Shown: positions 26,107 through 36,656 of the stretch, piece after piece
Numbering within the stretch: position 1 is the first letter of the stretch
How the letters are laid out: the number at the start of each line of letters is the position of its first letter
Assembly (NCBI RefSeq): GCF_001467625.1
Contig: NZ_LNYB01000009.1
Location: 1-58,854 of the forward strand
DNA: 58,854 nucleotides
DNA from: Legionella feeleii
GTDB taxonomy: Bacteria; Pseudomonadota; Gammaproteobacteria; Legionellales; Legionellaceae
Direction of reading: 5' to 3'
Translations under genes and position numbers: made by a program
Notes under the pieces: generated by a model
What the model saw: only the letters and a program-made list of their open reading frames with translations
Database searches by the model: none
What the model was told of the DNA's origin: nothing

Positions 26107-27606
26107 TTATTCATTCGTTGGCATCACGAAGCTATTTCCACCAAGTTTCGTGGTAGGCCATTTACTGGTAATGGTTTTCCGGCGCGTGTAAAAATTAATA
26201 CTTTCTTCACCGTGCATGTTCGTATCACCAAAAGAAGAGCGTTTCCAGCCGCCAAAAGGATGGCTTGCGATTGGTACTGGAATAGGTACATTGATGCCCA
26301 CCATACCAACCTGGACGCGTTGACTGTATTCGCGGGCACTAAAGCCATCACGGGTAAAAATGGCGGTGCCATTACCATATTGATGGCGGTTGACCAGCGA
26401 TAAGGCTTGCTCAAAATCAGGGACTCGGGCGACTACCAGAACCGGACCAAAAATTTCATTTTGATAGATCGACATTGAGTCATTCACCTGATCAAAAAGG
26501 GATGGACCGACAAAATAACCTTCCGGATGTTCAGGGTGCTTAAAGGAGCGGCCGTCAATTAATAGTTTTGCCCCTTCTTCAACACCTTTATCAATGGCAG
26601 CCAAAACGCGCTGTCTATGGGCACTGCTGATCAAGGGTCCCATATCACTGTTGGCTTCATCGCCGGCATTAATTCGAATCGCACGAACAAGGGGTACTAA
26701 TTTATCCAGGAGTTTATCCGCCGTTTCATCGCCTACGGTGACCACTACTGAAAGCGCCATACAACGTTCGCCGGCTGAACCATAAGCAGCCCCCACAATC
26801 GCGTTGGCAGCCTGCTCAAAATCAGCATCAGGCATCACAACACAATGGTTTTTTGCGCCGCCAAAAGTATGGGCCCGTTTACCATGGGCAGTGGCAGTCC
26901 TGTAAATAGTTTCGGCAACCGGGGTTGAAGCAACCGCCGTAAAGGCCGCAATATCAGGATGTGCCAATAGCTGTTCAACTGTATTCTTATCACCTTGTAA
27001 ACAATTCGCCACACCGGCCGGTAAGCCTGCCTCAGTTAATAATTCAAATAAGCGAATGGTGGCTGAGGGATCCTGTTCAGAGGGTTTTAAAATAAAGGTA
27101 TTACCACAAGCGATAGCAGGGATGGTCATCCATACTGGCACCATGACGGGAAAATTAAAGGGTGAGACGCCAGCACAAACGCCCAAAGGCTGCCGTTGCG
27201 TATGGCAATCCATCTGAGTTGCTACATCAGCGGAAAAGTCACCCTGCAATTGATTAACCAATCCACAATTAAACTCGACCACTTCAATGGCGCGTAAAAT
27301 GGAACCCTTGGCATCCTCTAACGTTTTACCATGTTCGCGTGTCACGAGTTTAGCGATATCAGGCAGATATTTTTCCAGCAGCTCTCTAAATTTAAATAAA
27401 ATCCTGGCTCTTTTGACTGGTGCAGTCTCTGCCCAGGCAGGCCAGGCCTCCTTGGCAATGGCTACCGTTTTATCACAAAGCGCTTTGTCAGCAAAATAGA
27501 CCTGGCCAATTGCTTCGCCATTAGCTGGATTATAAATAGTATGAGAATTTGTGGTGGTTTCGAGCAGGGATTTGCCACCTATATAATGAGGAACCGTGTA
27601 AGCCAT
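26107..27606 (-). CDS. mmsA: CoA-acylating methylmalonate-semialdehyde dehydrogenase
   Basis: It converts methylmalonate semialdehyde and malonate semialdehyde to propionyl-CoA or acetyl-CoA. The product has 499 residues, the usual length. The ALDH blocks are PFNFPVMVPVWM, FILKPSEQDPSA, the catalytic Cys in GSAGERCMALSVVV, and EIFGPVLVV. The C-terminal YTRRKTITSKW is typical of MmsA. The ATG has GAAGGAG seven bases upstream; a TTG six bases earlier is rejected. First gene of a four-gene unit with mmsB, acs and nfi. Confidence 0.94.
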   Translation of the reverse strand: MAYTVPHYIGGKSLLETTTNSHTIYNPANGEAIGQVYFADKALCDKTVAIAKEAWPAWAETAPVKRARILFKFRELLEKYLPDIAKLVTREHGKTLEDAKGSILRAIEVVEFNCGLVNQLQGDFSADVATQMDCHTQRQPLGVCAGVSPFNFPVMVPVWMTIPAIACGNTFILKPSEQDPSATIRLFELLTEAGLPAGVANCLQGDKNTVEQLLAHPDIAAFTAVASTPVAETIYRTATAHGKRAHTFGGAKNHCVVMPDADFEQAANAIVGAAYGSAGERCMALSVVVTVGDETADKLLDKLVPLVRAIRINAGDEANSDMGPLISSAHRQRVLAAIDKGVEEGAKLLIDGRSFKHPEHPEGYFVGPSLFDQVNDSMSIYQNEIFGPVLVVARVPDFEQALSLVNRHQYGNGTAIFTRDGFSAREYSQRVQVGMVGINVPIPVPIASHPFGGWKRSSFGDTNMHGEESINFYTRRKTITSKWPTTKLGGNSFVMPTNE

Positions 27607-27715
27607 TGCCAAACTCCTTCAGAATTAGGACTTACGAAAGACGCCGATCGCTTCGTTAAAAACGAATATTGCCTCGGCCTCGAAATTTTTCATAAGTACT
27701 GACTATTACTTTAAA

Positions 27716-27898
27716 TTAATCGGAAAAGAGACTGAGTGTCACTTGATAATGGCGTTTATCTTCGCCCGCGTGTATGCCTCGCGTTTCTATTATTTCAAAG
27801 TGAGAATGTTGTTCCACAGCTTTTTGCAGGGCATTTTCAATTGCATCAGTGAGACCTGAATCTGAATAGCCGGTGTAATCTCCTATCTTTGTCGACAT
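27716..27898 (-). CDS. Dodecin-like small protein
   Basis: The product has 60 residues. GLTDAIENALQKAVEQ then FEIIETRGIHAGEDKRHYQVTL matches the helix-then-two-strands pattern of dodecins, small flavin-binding proteins that form twelve-subunit shells. The key flavin-stacking Trp of archaeal-type dodecins is absent, so binding of flavin is uncertain and the protein may only share the fold. The ATG eight bases after GAAGGG is preferred to one six bases upstream. It lies about 110 bases before mmsA, in the same direction. Confidence 0.5.
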   Translation of the reverse strand: MSTKIGDYTGYSDSGLTDAIENALQKAVEQHSHFEIIETRGIHAGEDKRHYQVTLSLFSD

Positions 27899-28039
27899 CT
27901 GCATATCCCTTCAGATTGTTATGAATAGTCAGTTTAGCATGAACTTTAATGAATATCTTGTAAGAATCATTGATAAAAATTGTCTAGTCTATCGATTTAT
28001 TTAATAATAAAAAACCGATGTGTACCAGGGATAGTAAAC

Positions 28040-30814
28040 ATGGGGAAAAAAACGATCGTTCGCGTAGCTGAGCACGTCGAAATTAATGAGCAGCTTTTAG
28101 TGCGCTTAAAAGAAATTTTGGGCGAATTTGAATTAGAACGCTATACCGAATCGCCGAATTTATTACGAAGTTACCAACGCCGCATCGATAGTTTGGAAAA
28201 AGCATTCCTGTTTATTCTCAATACCCAGCCACTCAAAATACAACCCTCTGTATTAAAAAACTATCTCGATTGGTGTAAAAAACTATGCAAGCTGCCGCCT
28301 AGCGGCTCAATTGAAGACTATCAGAACATCCTTTCTCAATATACGGCGTTGTTAACTGACGCTATCGTTGATTACTACGATTGGCCGCAAGAGGAGGGGG
28401 CGGAAATATCCATGTTTAGCGATCGAAAGGCTATCGCACAAAAAAAATTGGAGGAAATGAAAAAGATAGCCGTAGAACAGCTTAACAAGGCAGAGCAATA
28501 TGTCCTTATGCAGGAAGGCCGCGCTGATTTAGCGACCTTAACGCCACTCAAGGTTAATAGCCAGAATGAATTCGTCTTGCAATGGGATAGACAACTGCCG
28601 CCCTATTCAGAGGAGACGGTAAACGAGTTGACAGCCATCAAAGCGCTTGGCTTCAAGTGGGCAAAAAAGAAGAAGGCCCTCATCACACCAGACTGGTTTC
28701 GCCGTTTACCGCTTTATCAGCAAGCCTATTTTCATGGTAGTAACACCCATGTCAATTCTATTGAAAATTTAGCGCTTGATCTGAACAAGTTACTCGTTAT
28801 CTGGCTTAAGCTAAAAACAACCTCCTCCCTGCAGGAAGAGCTTAGAAATATTGCTGCCGGGGAAACTAACCTTCCAGCCTGGTTTAGAGATTTGCCGGCT
28901 AATCAACAAAACCTTATCAGAAATTTGGTGTCCCCCACTGTTACCGTCAGTGAAGTAACTAACAATCTGCGGGCATTGGAAAGCAGGTTACAAAGAATGC
29001 ATGCCAGCAATTCACCCGAGTTCAATGAGGAATTGGCGCAATTAAAAACTGTACCCTATTGGTATTTAACGCTGGCCGATTACGAACAGCGTTTCCTTAA
29101 TACGGTTCTGAATCAAGTTCAAAGAGTGGAAGACGCTATTTCCTTTTTACCCAGCCGTTTACGCACCTTACCCATACTCGCCAATTTTGCTGAACATCAG
29201 TTATTACTCCTCGACCAGCAAGGGAAGATTACGAAAGCATTTCCCGCCAAACTGCGCTCAAGCCATCTGGCATCCCGTGATGTCGCAGGCCAGCTCCGTC
29301 AGGTCGGTGAGTTATATACGCTGCGGAATCTGGCAAAAATTAGAAATATCGCCGCAAATAGAATGTTACTGCTGCAAACGTTAATCAGCCCGGTCAAACT
29401 GCTCAGTGGATTTATGCCTGATTACACCCTTGAGCAGCATCGCCAAAAAGCCGTGGCGGCCGCAAAAAAAGAAGGGGCGAAGTTACTTTTTTCTACCAAT
29501 CATCCCTTCAACATGGTGCGGGTACTTTATCCTACGCCAGCCAACGATTCAGGATGCGTGGCTTTGCTGCAGCAGGCCGAGGCACACGCTATTCTGGGTC
29601 AATTACCTGAATTGGAGGGGCATTGGAGTTATGAGCAAATTGAAGAGCTCGTGCGAGAAGCCTTTGCTGCGACCTATCTTGTTGAGAACAAACAGGATGA
29701 CTTGAGCCCGAGTAGTTTCTATATCCTGGGCTCCAAGTCAGTAAAAGAAAATCTGGCCGATTTATTCCGTAGCAATTATCCGGCGTTGCAGCAGTTACCC
29801 GATTGGCAAAAAGTCGTTAGCCAACATTTGTTTATCATGCATAACCACCTTGAGTCCGAACATCAAACCTTCGTGACTTATAAGCAAGGTCTCGATGATT
29901 TGGCTGCCTTGGCAAAAGAATATCGGGCCGTATTAAACTCCCCTTTTGGATCAGGGACTATCCTTGATTATTCGGGTCGGGAACTCTTCCTAAGCTCTCT
30001 TGAAAACCTGTTAATCATGTACATGGACGGGGTGAGTTATGGTTCCTGCGTTAGTGGTAAAGACAGGAAAGCAATCGAAATCATCCATACCGATGCCATG
30101 TTATTGTATCGGGAATTATACGGTCGTTGGCCCAGTTTTTCTGATACAGGTGCGGCACGCAAAAATTTTGTGAAACTGGTTGTTGAATTGTATATATCAA
30201 GACATGGTGCCGAACATGCCGGACAAAATGCGCCGGGGGCAGATAGTATTAAAACGCCGGCTAATTATTGGCCTGCTGATATTGCGGAAGCCATTTGTGA
30301 CCGATTAGGAAAAAAAGCCCTGACCGTTGATGATATCATAGCGACTAATAATGAGGTCGGAAAAATTGGTGATGCCAGCGCGCGCATTGTCCCTAATTTT
30401 GCTGCCTGTGTTGTCGCTGCACAAAAATTATCGAAACCCAATCAGAAAAAGCTCATTGAGCAGATAAAAATTATTGTGGAAGAAAAGGAACAGTGGGAAA
30501 AAAGAACTTATAGCTTTCCTTTTTATCCTGCGCCGCCAACCGGCGTTGATCAGATCAAACAATTATTGAATGTACCCGGTAAATACTCCAGCGCGCACAT
30601 GACCAAAACGCTCGCCGAGATCTATGATATTATTAATCAGCGTCCAGAAACATCGTCGACCCGCGATAAGGTGACGCAAATGCTTTATGACAGTATTCTC
30701 TCTTTATTCAAGCATGCCGAACCTGAACAAATATGTGAACAGCAAGTTGAACACCTGATTACCATTAAAAAGGAATTCTTCAAAGAAAACCAGCAACCAA
30801 TCGCTGTCTACTAG
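28040..30814 (+). CDS. sidP: SidP-type phosphoinositide phosphatase effector
   Basis: The product has 924 residues. At Cys670 it reads SCVSGKDRKAIE, a CX5R phosphatase loop of the CxSGKDR kind found in SopB, SidF and other phosphoinositide phosphatases. L. pneumophila SidP, a Dot/Icm effector that removes the 3-phosphate from PI(3)P and PI(3,5)P2, is encoded between mmsA and the dapB region, the same position as here. Both facts support orthology. The usual Thr after the Arg is Lys. The N-terminal 400 residues are charged and helical. The ATG has AGGGA nine bases upstream; a start 60 bases earlier lacks a ribosome site. The gene is convergent with dapB. Confidence 0.78.
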   Translation: MGKKTIVRVAEHVEINEQLLVRLKEILGEFELERYTESPNLLRSYQRRIDSLEKAFLFILNTQPLKIQPSVLKNYLDWCKKLCKLPPSGSIEDYQNILSQYTALLTDAIVDYYDWPQEEGAEISMFSDRKAIAQKKLEEMKKIAVEQLNKAEQYVLMQEGRADLATLTPLKVNSQNEFVLQWDRQLPPYSEETVNELTAIKALGFKWAKKKKALITPDWFRRLPLYQQAYFHGSNTHVNSIENLALDLNKLLVIWLKLKTTSSLQEELRNIAAGETNLPAWFRDLPANQQNLIRNLVSPTVTVSEVTNNLRALESRLQRMHASNSPEFNEELAQLKTVPYWYLTLADYEQRFLNTVLNQVQRVEDAISFLPSRLRTLPILANFAEHQLLLLDQQGKITKAFPAKLRSSHLASRDVAGQLRQVGELYTLRNLAKIRNIAANRMLLLQTLISPVKLLSGFMPDYTLEQHRQKAVAAAKKEGAKLLFSTNHPFNMVRVLYPTPANDSGCVALLQQAEAHAILGQLPELEGHWSYEQIEELVREAFAATYLVENKQDDLSPSSFYILGSKSVKENLADLFRSNYPALQQLPDWQKVVSQHLFIMHNHLESEHQTFVTYKQGLDDLAALAKEYRAVLNSPFGSGTILDYSGRELFLSSLENLLIMYMDGVSYGSCVSGKDRKAIEIIHTDAMLLYRELYGRWPSFSDTGAARKNFVKLVVELYISRHGAEHAGQNAPGADSIKTPANYWPADIAEAICDRLGKKALTVDDIIATNNEVGKIGDASARIVPNFAACVVAAQKLSKPNQKKLIEQIKIIVEEKEQWEKRTYSFPFYPAPPTGVDQIKQLLNVPGKYSSAHMTKTLAEIYDIINQRPETSSTRDKVTQMLYDSILSLFKHAEPEQICEQQVEHLITIKKEFFKENQQPIAVY

Positions 30815-30831
30815 TCGCATGATTACGATGA

Positions 30832-31569
30832 TCAAGCGTCGAGGAGTTGTTCCAGGCCGTAATACAGTGAATCCAATTGCTGTACTCGCTGACAGGATAG
30901 AATGATGCCAGGCATAAAAGAGGCTCTATCGATGCTGTCATGAGTGAGCGTCAGGGTTTCACCACGACTGCCAAAAATTACTTGCTGACGCGCAAGAATA
31001 CCGGGTAAACGAAGTGAGTGGATAGGAACATTTTGATGTGAACCACCACGTACTCCCAGTATCAGTTCGTGTGAAGGCAGCTCTTTTTTATCCTGCCCCC
31101 TGGCCTTGGCGATCATTTCCGCAGTTTTCATCGCTGTCCCTGAGGGCGCATCAAATTTTTGTTGATGATGGGCTTCAATAATCTCTACCTCAGGAAGAAA
31201 GCGGGCAGCCTGGGCGGCAAAACGCATCATCAAGACAGCAGCAATTGAAAAATTGGGTACAATAATACCGCCCAACTGTTGTTCAGCACATAGACGTTGC
31301 AAATGCTGGATTTGCTCCTCAACAAGGCCGCTAGTACCGATAACAGGATGAGCACCGCTTTCGATAATGGTTACGCTATTCTCATAGACAGAGTCAGCTC
31401 GGGTAAGATCAACGACGATCGCAGCCTGTTTTTCTCGAATGGCCTGGCGCAAATTATCCTGACGGCCCAACCCCGCTACCAATTCGAAATCAGGATGATT
31501 TTTAATGGTTTCACAGGCCAGTACCCCCATTTTTCCCTGGGCACCATTTACAATGACTCGAGCGGGCAT
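30832..31569 (-). CDS. dapB: 4-hydroxy-tetrahydrodipicolinate reductase
   Basis: It reduces hydroxy-tetrahydrodipicolinate with NAD(P)H in the diaminopimelate/lysine route. The product has 245 residues (E. coli 273). The dinucleotide loop is NGAQGKMGVLA and the family signature EAHHQQKFDAPSGTAMKTA is almost canonical, with the catalytic His pair and Lys. GVRGGSHQ and the VPIHSLRLPG segment also match. It is convergent with sidP, 17 bases away, and follows a YqaE-like gene in the same direction. Confidence 0.94.
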   Translation of the reverse strand: MPARVIVNGAQGKMGVLACETIKNHPDFELVAGLGRQDNLRQAIREKQAAIVVDLTRADSVYENSVTIIESGAHPVIGTSGLVEEQIQHLQRLCAEQQLGGIIVPNFSIAAVLMMRFAAQAARFLPEVEIIEAHHQQKFDAPSGTAMKTAEMIAKARGQDKKELPSHELILGVRGGSHQNVPIHSLRLPGILARQQVIFGSRGETLTLTHDSIDRASFMPGIILSCQRVQQLDSLYYGLEQLLDA

Positions 31570-31604
31570 GCTATCTCCGATTAAATAAGAGTACAGAGGA
31601 TCTT

Positions 31605-31853
31605 TTATTGTCCGGTTTCTTTTTTGTTAGCTTTTTTCTGTGCATCACGAACGACTTTTTCCGCGTGGGCAACCCGCTCAGCCATTGCTTTTTCATTGAC
31701 TATGCGCAATGCCCACAAACTTGCAGGAATCCAGCCTATGATTGTCGCTTGCATAATCAATGCTACGACGCCGCCACCAGGATTATCATCCATCAGCAGT
31801 ATGATCCAGGGAAAAGCAACAGCTAGAAATGTCATGAACATACGTTTTATCAT
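31605..31853 (-). CDS. YqaE/Pmp3-like small membrane protein
   Basis: The product has 82 residues with two hydrophobic helices (MFMTFLAVAFPWIILLM and VVALIMQATIIGWIPASLWAL) and a charged C-terminal tail (EKVVRDAQKKANKKE). The Pmp3/YqaE proteolipids show this two-helix pattern with a I-G-W-I-P-A turn. They affect membrane potential or stress tolerance. The ATG has GAAGG eight bases upstream. It precedes dapB by 35 bases in the same direction and is probably co-transcribed. Confidence 0.75.
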   Translation of the reverse strand: MIKRMFMTFLAVAFPWIILLMDDNPGGGVVALIMQATIIGWIPASLWALRIVNEKAMAERVAHAEKVVRDAQKKANKKETGQ

Positions 31854-31869
31854 GCTAATAACCTTCACA

Positions 31870-32213
31870 TTGCACTAGCTAAAGTATACACCGAACCAGG
31901 TGTTCTAATACAACCACCTTAAATTTTTATTGAGAAAGAAGCAAGCCCTGTTTCTTACTTGTTATAAAGTCGCCTTCATGGCGATTTGCCTTTGATTGGT
32001 AATCAGAGAAAAGAAATTTATGTTGCTGATTTGCTGCTGATGCAAAGCTTGCAAATGGGATTTAAACGCTGTACATTGTATGCGCATTTTACAGCGAAAT
32101 TTTTTTTGTTTTTCCGATATAGCGAAACGATATTCCGCAACTTTTCCCAAGTATATTCTAGCGGCATAATCTTTTGCTGTAGCCGTTAAGCGTTATCTAA
32201 CAAGGGTAGTACA
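31870..32213. other. Intergenic region upstream of rocC
   Basis: This 344-base gap lies between the YqaE gene and rocC. It holds a small hairpin at 31971-31985 (TCGCC, TTCAT, GGCGA) followed by a T-containing stretch. I see no tRNA. A CATAAT at 32167 could be the rocC -10 box, but no clear -35 box accompanies it. A small RNA here cannot be excluded. Confidence 0.35.
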
Positions 32214-32873
32214 ATGAGAAGGCAAGAACTTCATCCACGCACAGCAATACTGAATAAAACACAAAAAAATCAATCAAAAAAAGCGCGTAATGAAGCCTTA
32301 CTCTGGCTTGCCGCTACCTTCCCTGAAGTGTTTGACAATAGCCTGCACATTCGCCCATTGAAAATCGGGATCATGAATGACGTTTTAGCCTATGCTGACA
32401 AGGCTGCCGAAGCCGGTATCTCAAAAAGTAAACTGCGTGAAGCCGTTGTTTTGTTTACTCGTCGTATTGATTATCTAACTTGCCTGAAAGCGCGTGAAAT
32501 GCGGGTTGATTTAACGGGTGCGCCTACTGAAATGGTCACCGAAGAGGAAGCAGAAAAAGCAGCGGCCAAAATTAAAAAACGTATTGAAAAAAGTGCACGA
32601 AACGCACGCAAGGCATTACCTGTTAAAACATCCAGCAGTTATAGCAAACCCGCCTCACACGGGATTAACCAAACACAAGACTTTATTCCCTATCCAGAAC
32701 GTACACCAGCGTTTAGTGCGCAAAACGCCTTGGTGCAACCACAGCGTTCGGCAGCAGCAATAGTCGTCAAACATAAAACGTCACGCCAGTTTGATCCCGA
32801 TGCTGTAGCCCGTTTAAAAGAAAAACTGGGATTATCACGTAAGGTTGAAATGGAAGAAGAAACAGCTGAGTAA
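32214..32873 (+). CDS. rocC: ProQ/FinO-family RNA chaperone, RocC type
   Basis: The product has 219 residues. The ProQ/FinO domain covers about residues 15-105: NEALLWLAATFPEVFD, RPLKIGIMNDVLAY, AVVLFTRRIDYLTCL and the RVDLTG end. After it comes a basic linker (KAAAKIKKRIEKSARNAR). In L. pneumophila, RocC binds the small RNA RocR and represses DNA-uptake genes, and its gene lies near the pyk-pgk-gap-tkt group as here. The symbol rests on domain plus position. A hairpin with a T run follows. Confidence 0.78.
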   Translation: MRRQELHPRTAILNKTQKNQSKKARNEALLWLAATFPEVFDNSLHIRPLKIGIMNDVLAYADKAAEAGISKSKLREAVVLFTRRIDYLTCLKAREMRVDLTGAPTEMVTEEEAEKAAAKIKKRIEKSARNARKALPVKTSSSYSKPASHGINQTQDFIPYPERTPAFSAQNALVQPQRSAAAIVVKHKTSRQFDPDAVARLKEKLGLSRKVEMEEETAE

Positions 32874-32911
32874 TTCGCTGGATTTTTGTTGAGATAGATG
32901 AGCATTATTGA

Positions 32912-32931
32912 AGTGGTTTGAAACCGCTTTT
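32912..32931 (+). terminator. Terminator of rocC
   Basis: Arms GTGGTTT and AAACCGC (one G-U pair) form a short hairpin followed by TTTT. Confidence 0.6.
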
Positions 32932-33013
32932 CGGACGCTGGGAAATCTTCGATTTTGCCAAGGTCATGGAAATATCACGTCGTTCAAGATGACGAGAGGA
33001 AGACACGGCATCG

Positions 33014-34441
33014 CTACTCAGTAGCGCGGATGATTTCCATACAATTTGTTCCACCCGCTTCGCCAATCAGACGCCCTCTTGTTAAAAGCACATAAGCGTT
33101 ATTTTCCAGCAATCCCCGCTCTAAAAGATGGGCAATGATTTGATCATTAATTGCCTCACTTGCCAGGTGATGGTAATCAAGCAGGATAGGAAAAACATTA
33201 TTGACCAAACTTAATTTATTCACCGTACGGGCATTCGCTGTTACGGCATAAATAGGGACATTGCTATGTTGCCGCGACATCCAGATAGCCGTGGCTCCCG
33301 ATTCAGTCAGTGCAACGATTGCTTTAATAGGAAAGTGATTGGCAGCATGGATAGTCGCCATGGCAATCGCTTGATCAGCGCGATGATAATGGCAGCTTTC
33401 ATTATCCGCTTGATAGAAGAAAGCGGCATGCTTTTCTGCGCTGCGACAAATTTTATCGACCATACTAATCACTTTCACGGGAAAATGGCCGGCAGCTGTC
33501 TCGGCAGATAACATTACAGCATCCGTACCATCGAGGATCGCGTTGGCAACATCGGATACTTCTGCACGTGTGGGTTGCGGCTGATTAATCATGGATTCCA
33601 TCATTTGAGTCGCCGTAATGACTACTTTATCCAGGCGACGGCTTTGCTCGATAATACGCTTTTGGATAGCCGGGACTTCTGCCGCTCCAATTTCCACACC
33701 CAAATCACCCCGGGCAACAATAATGGCATCAGCCGCATTGATGATCTCTGTTAAATGATGCAAGGCTTCCGTTCGTTCTATTTTTGCAATAATCGGTATA
33801 TCGATGCTGCCAAATTGTTTCAATAAGGCATGCACCTCACGAATGTCTTTTGCATCTTTAACAAAAGACAGGCAAAGGTAATCCACATCAATCGCAATCG
33901 CCGTTTCTAAATCTTTCTTATCTTTTTCAGTCAAGGTTCTGGCTGCCAGGCCACCCCCTTTACGGTTTAAACCTTTGTTGCTATGTAATACCCCCCCTTC
34001 AACCACCTGGCAATGGATTAAAGGCGGTTTAACGTCCACCACTTCCAATTCGATTAACCCATCGTCGAGCAACAGGCGATCAGCGACGGCCAACTCATAG
34101 CACAAGTTGCCATAAGCAACACTCACTTCCTGTTGGTCACCCGGTTCCTGGCTGGCACAATTCAGTGTAAAGGCCTGACCATCGTGCAAATTAATTTTGC
34201 CTTTTTTGAAGACGCCGATCCTTAATTTCGGCCCCTGAAGATCAGCCATAATGGCTAGCGGGTGTTTTAATTCGGCAGCAATTGCCCGGGCTTGTTTGAT
34301 AAGGTCAAGGACCGTGTCATTGGCATGAGAAAAGTTAATTCGTAAAACATCCACACCTGCAGTAAGCATCGCACGTAGCGTTTTTGCATCACTGCAGGCA
34401 GGACCGAGAGTCGCAACGATTTTAGTGCGGCGTGGCAGCAT
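33014..34441 (-). CDS. pyk: Pyruvate kinase
   Basis: It converts phosphoenolpyruvate and ADP to pyruvate and ATP. The product has 475 residues. The N-terminal [15 protein letters not shown], the active-site [11 protein letters not shown] (Lys), [19 protein letters not shown] and [20 protein letters not shown] are all canonical. The C-terminal GGTNCMEI fits the common bacterial kinase. The start is the ATG inside the pgk end, giving a 20-base overlap with pgk; eight extra residues would be added by a longer frame. It is the last gene of the reverse tkt-gap-pgk-pyk unit. Confidence 0.94.
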   Translation of the reverse strand: MLPRRTKIVATLGPACSDAKTLRAMLTAGVDVLRINFSHANDTVLDLIKQARAIAAELKHPLAIMADLQGPKLRIGVFKKGKINLHDGQAFTLNCASQEPGDQQEVSVAYGNLCYELAVADRLLLDDGLIELEVVDVKPPLIHCQVVEGGVLHSNKGLNRKGGGLAARTLTEKDKKDLETAIAIDVDYLCLSFVKDAKDIREVHALLKQFGSIDIPIIAKIERTEALHHLTEIINAADAIIVARGDLGVEIGAAEVPAIQKRIIEQSRRLDKVVITATQMMESMINQPQPTRAEVSDVANAILDGTDAVMLSAETAAGHFPVKVISMVDKICRSAEKHAAFFYQADNESCHYHRADQAIAMATIHAANHFPIKAIVALTESGATAIWMSRQHSNVPIYAVTANARTVNKLSLVNNVFPILLDYHHLASEAINDQIIAHLLERGLLENNAYVLLTRGRLIGEAGGTNCMEIIRATE

Positions 34442-35612
34442 TGGCGCGCTCTTCCAGAATGGCAACAGCGGGAAGTGTTTTACCTTCCAGAAACTCCAGA
34501 AATGCGCCGCCCCCTGTCGATATATAAGAAATTTGCTGGTTTAAATCATATTGATCCACCGCAGCCAGGGTATCACCGCCACCAGCAATTGAGAAAGCAG
34601 AGCTATCCGCAATAGCAATGGCTAACGCCCGGGTACCATAGGCAAACTGCGGGAATTCAAATACACCTACAGGACCATTCCAAATCACCGTTTTTGCTGT
34701 GTCGATGATATCAACATAACGGCTTACTGTTTCAGGACCGATATCCATAATCATATCGTCGCTGGCAACATTGTTTAGTGATTTATTGAACGCCGGACAG
34801 CTGTCTGAAAAGGATTTACCCACCACGACATCGGAAGGCAAGGGAATTTGACAGCCTGTTTTAACCGCCAAATCTAAAATTTCACGGGCTTCCCCAAGCA
34901 AGTTCTCTTCATAAAGTGACACCCCAATTTCGAATCCCTGGGCTTTCAGAAACGTATTGGCAATACCGCCGCCGGGGATGAGGTAATCGACCATGCCAAC
35001 CAATTGCTTTAGCAGACTCAATTTACTGGACACTTTAGCGCCGCCAACAATAGCAACGATAGGCTTTTCAGGATTCCTCAGTACATGCTGCAAGGCTTCC
35101 AGTTCCCGCACGAGCAAAGGACCCGCTGCCGCAACAGGCGCATATTTCGCAACACCGTAGGTTGAGGCTTGTGCACGATGTGCTGTACCAAAGGCATCCA
35201 TGACAAAAATATCACAGAGCTTGGCCAGCTTTTTGGCTAAGGCATCATCATTTGCTTTCTCGCCAATATTGAAACGTACGTTTTCGCAAATCACCAACTC
35301 CCCATTATTGACGTCGATTCCATCCAGATAATCACTCTCAAAACGGACAGGGTAATCCAGGTGTTTGGCTAAATAATCGGCGACGGGCTGCAAAGAAAAA
35401 CGCTTCTCAAATTTACCTTCTTCTGGCCGGCCTAAATGGGACAACACCATCACGGCGGCTCCCTCATCGAGGGCGGCTTGTAAAGTAGGTAACGCAGCTT
35501 GTAGACGCTGATCACTGGTAATGAGTCCGTCTTTGATCGGAACATTTAAATCTTCACGAATCAGTATTCGTTTACCACGAAGACTGAGTTCGCTCATTTT
35601 CATTAACTTCAT
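34422..35612 (-). CDS. pgk: Phosphoglycerate kinase
   Basis: It transfers phosphate from 1,3-bisphosphoglycerate to ADP. The product has 396 residues. [14 protein letters not shown], the ATP-site [12 protein letters not shown], the [11 protein letters not shown] segment and the final [11 protein letters not shown] (nucleotide phosphate loop) are characteristic. The ATG is preceded by AAGGA nine bases away. It follows gap by 11 bases and overlaps pyk. Confidence 0.96.
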   Translation of the reverse strand: MKLMKMSELSLRGKRILIREDLNVPIKDGLITSDQRLQAALPTLQAALDEGAAVMVLSHLGRPEEGKFEKRFSLQPVADYLAKHLDYPVRFESDYLDGIDVNNGELVICENVRFNIGEKANDDALAKKLAKLCDIFVMDAFGTAHRAQASTYGVAKYAPVAAAGPLLVRELEALQHVLRNPEKPIVAIVGGAKVSSKLSLLKQLVGMVDYLIPGGGIANTFLKAQGFEIGVSLYEENLLGEAREILDLAVKTGCQIPLPSDVVVGKSFSDSCPAFNKSLNNVASDDMIMDIGPETVSRYVDIIDTAKTVIWNGPVGVFEFPQFAYGTRALAIAIADSSAFSIAGGGDTLAAVDQYDLNQQISYISTGGGAFLEFLEGKTLPAVAILEERANAATPH

Positions 35613-35623
35613 TACGCTTTTCC

Positions 35624-36616
35624 TTAACGATTCATCATGTAGTTTGCTGTATCTAGCATGCGGTTAGAGAAACCCCATTCATTGTCATACCAGGCAACTA
35701 CTTTTACTAAATTTCCTAACACTTTGGTTTGAGTAGTATCAAAAACAGCAGAGGCTGGATAGTGATTAAAATCGCAAGATACCAACGGTTCTTCACAAAT
35801 ATGCAGAATTTCATTTTTTGCTTTCCGCATGATGTCATTGACTTCTGCAACACTGGTTTCGCGTTTTGCAGTAAATGTTAAATCGACAACAGACACATTT
35901 AAAGTAGGAACACGCATGGCAAAACCATCCAATTTTCCTGCTAATTCTGGTAACACCAAACCCACAGCGACTGCTGCGCCGGTTTTGGTGGGAATAATCG
36001 ATTGTGTAGCAGAACGGGCACGGCGTAAATCGCTATGGCTGCCATCCAGCAACATTTGATCCTTCGTGTAGGCATGAACTGTATTGACCAGGCCGTGATC
36101 GATACCCAAGGCATCATTCAACGGTTTAACGACGGGCGCCAGGCAGTTGGTCGTACAGGATGCATTGGAAACAATGATATCGGTTGCCTGCAAGCTTTGA
36201 TGGTTTACACCATAGACAATCGTGGCATCTGCATTTTTACCCGGTGCTGAAATTAGAACTTTTTTAGCACCTGCGGCAACATGCTTCATGGCTGCATCAC
36301 GACTGGTGAAATGGCCTGTGCATTCAAAAACCATATCGACTTCCATTGCTTTCCAGGGCAGTGCCGTCGGATCACGCTCGGCAATCACTCGTATAGGATG
36401 GCCCTCAATCACTAAATTATCGCCGTCCACACGGACATCTTTGCCAAAACGACCATGCGTGGAGTCATAGCGAGTAAGATGAGCAGTGGTTTCTATCCCT
36501 GATAAATCATTAATCGCTACTACATTAAATTCATTTTGACGCCCATATTCATAAATGGCTCGCAAAATACAGCGACCAATGCGGCCGTAACCATTTATAG
36601 CGACTCGTATCGTCAT
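35624..36616 (-). CDS. gap: Glyceraldehyde-3-phosphate dehydrogenase (class I)
   Basis: The product has 330 residues. [17 protein letters not shown] is the NAD loop; the catalytic Cys is in [12 protein letters not shown] and the His follows in VHAYT. VDLTF and [12 protein letters not shown] close the catalytic domain. NAD or NADP preference is not decided here; VVAINDLSG has Asp at the end of strand two, favouring NAD. It lies 40 bases downstream of tkt and 11 bases before pgk in one operon. Confidence 0.96.
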   Translation of the reverse strand: MTIRVAINGYGRIGRCILRAIYEYGRQNEFNVVAINDLSGIETTAHLTRYDSTHGRFGKDVRVDGDNLVIEGHPIRVIAERDPTALPWKAMEVDMVFECTGHFTSRDAAMKHVAAGAKKVLISAPGKNADATIVYGVNHQSLQATDIIVSNASCTTNCLAPVVKPLNDALGIDHGLVNTVHAYTKDQMLLDGSHSDLRRARSATQSIIPTKTGAAVAVGLVLPELAGKLDGFAMRVPTLNVSVVDLTFTAKRETSVAEVNDIMRKAKNEILHICEEPLVSCDFNHYPASAVFDTTQTKVLGNLVKVVAWYDNEWGFSNRMLDTANYMMNR

Positions 36617-36656
36617 ACTACTTCTCCGAATAACAGTGACTCGTAGCGAGTCAGTT

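Noticed and set aside
31986-32189. Forward frame of 67 codons before rocC
   Set aside because: Unusual composition and no clear start signal; more likely the rocC leader region.
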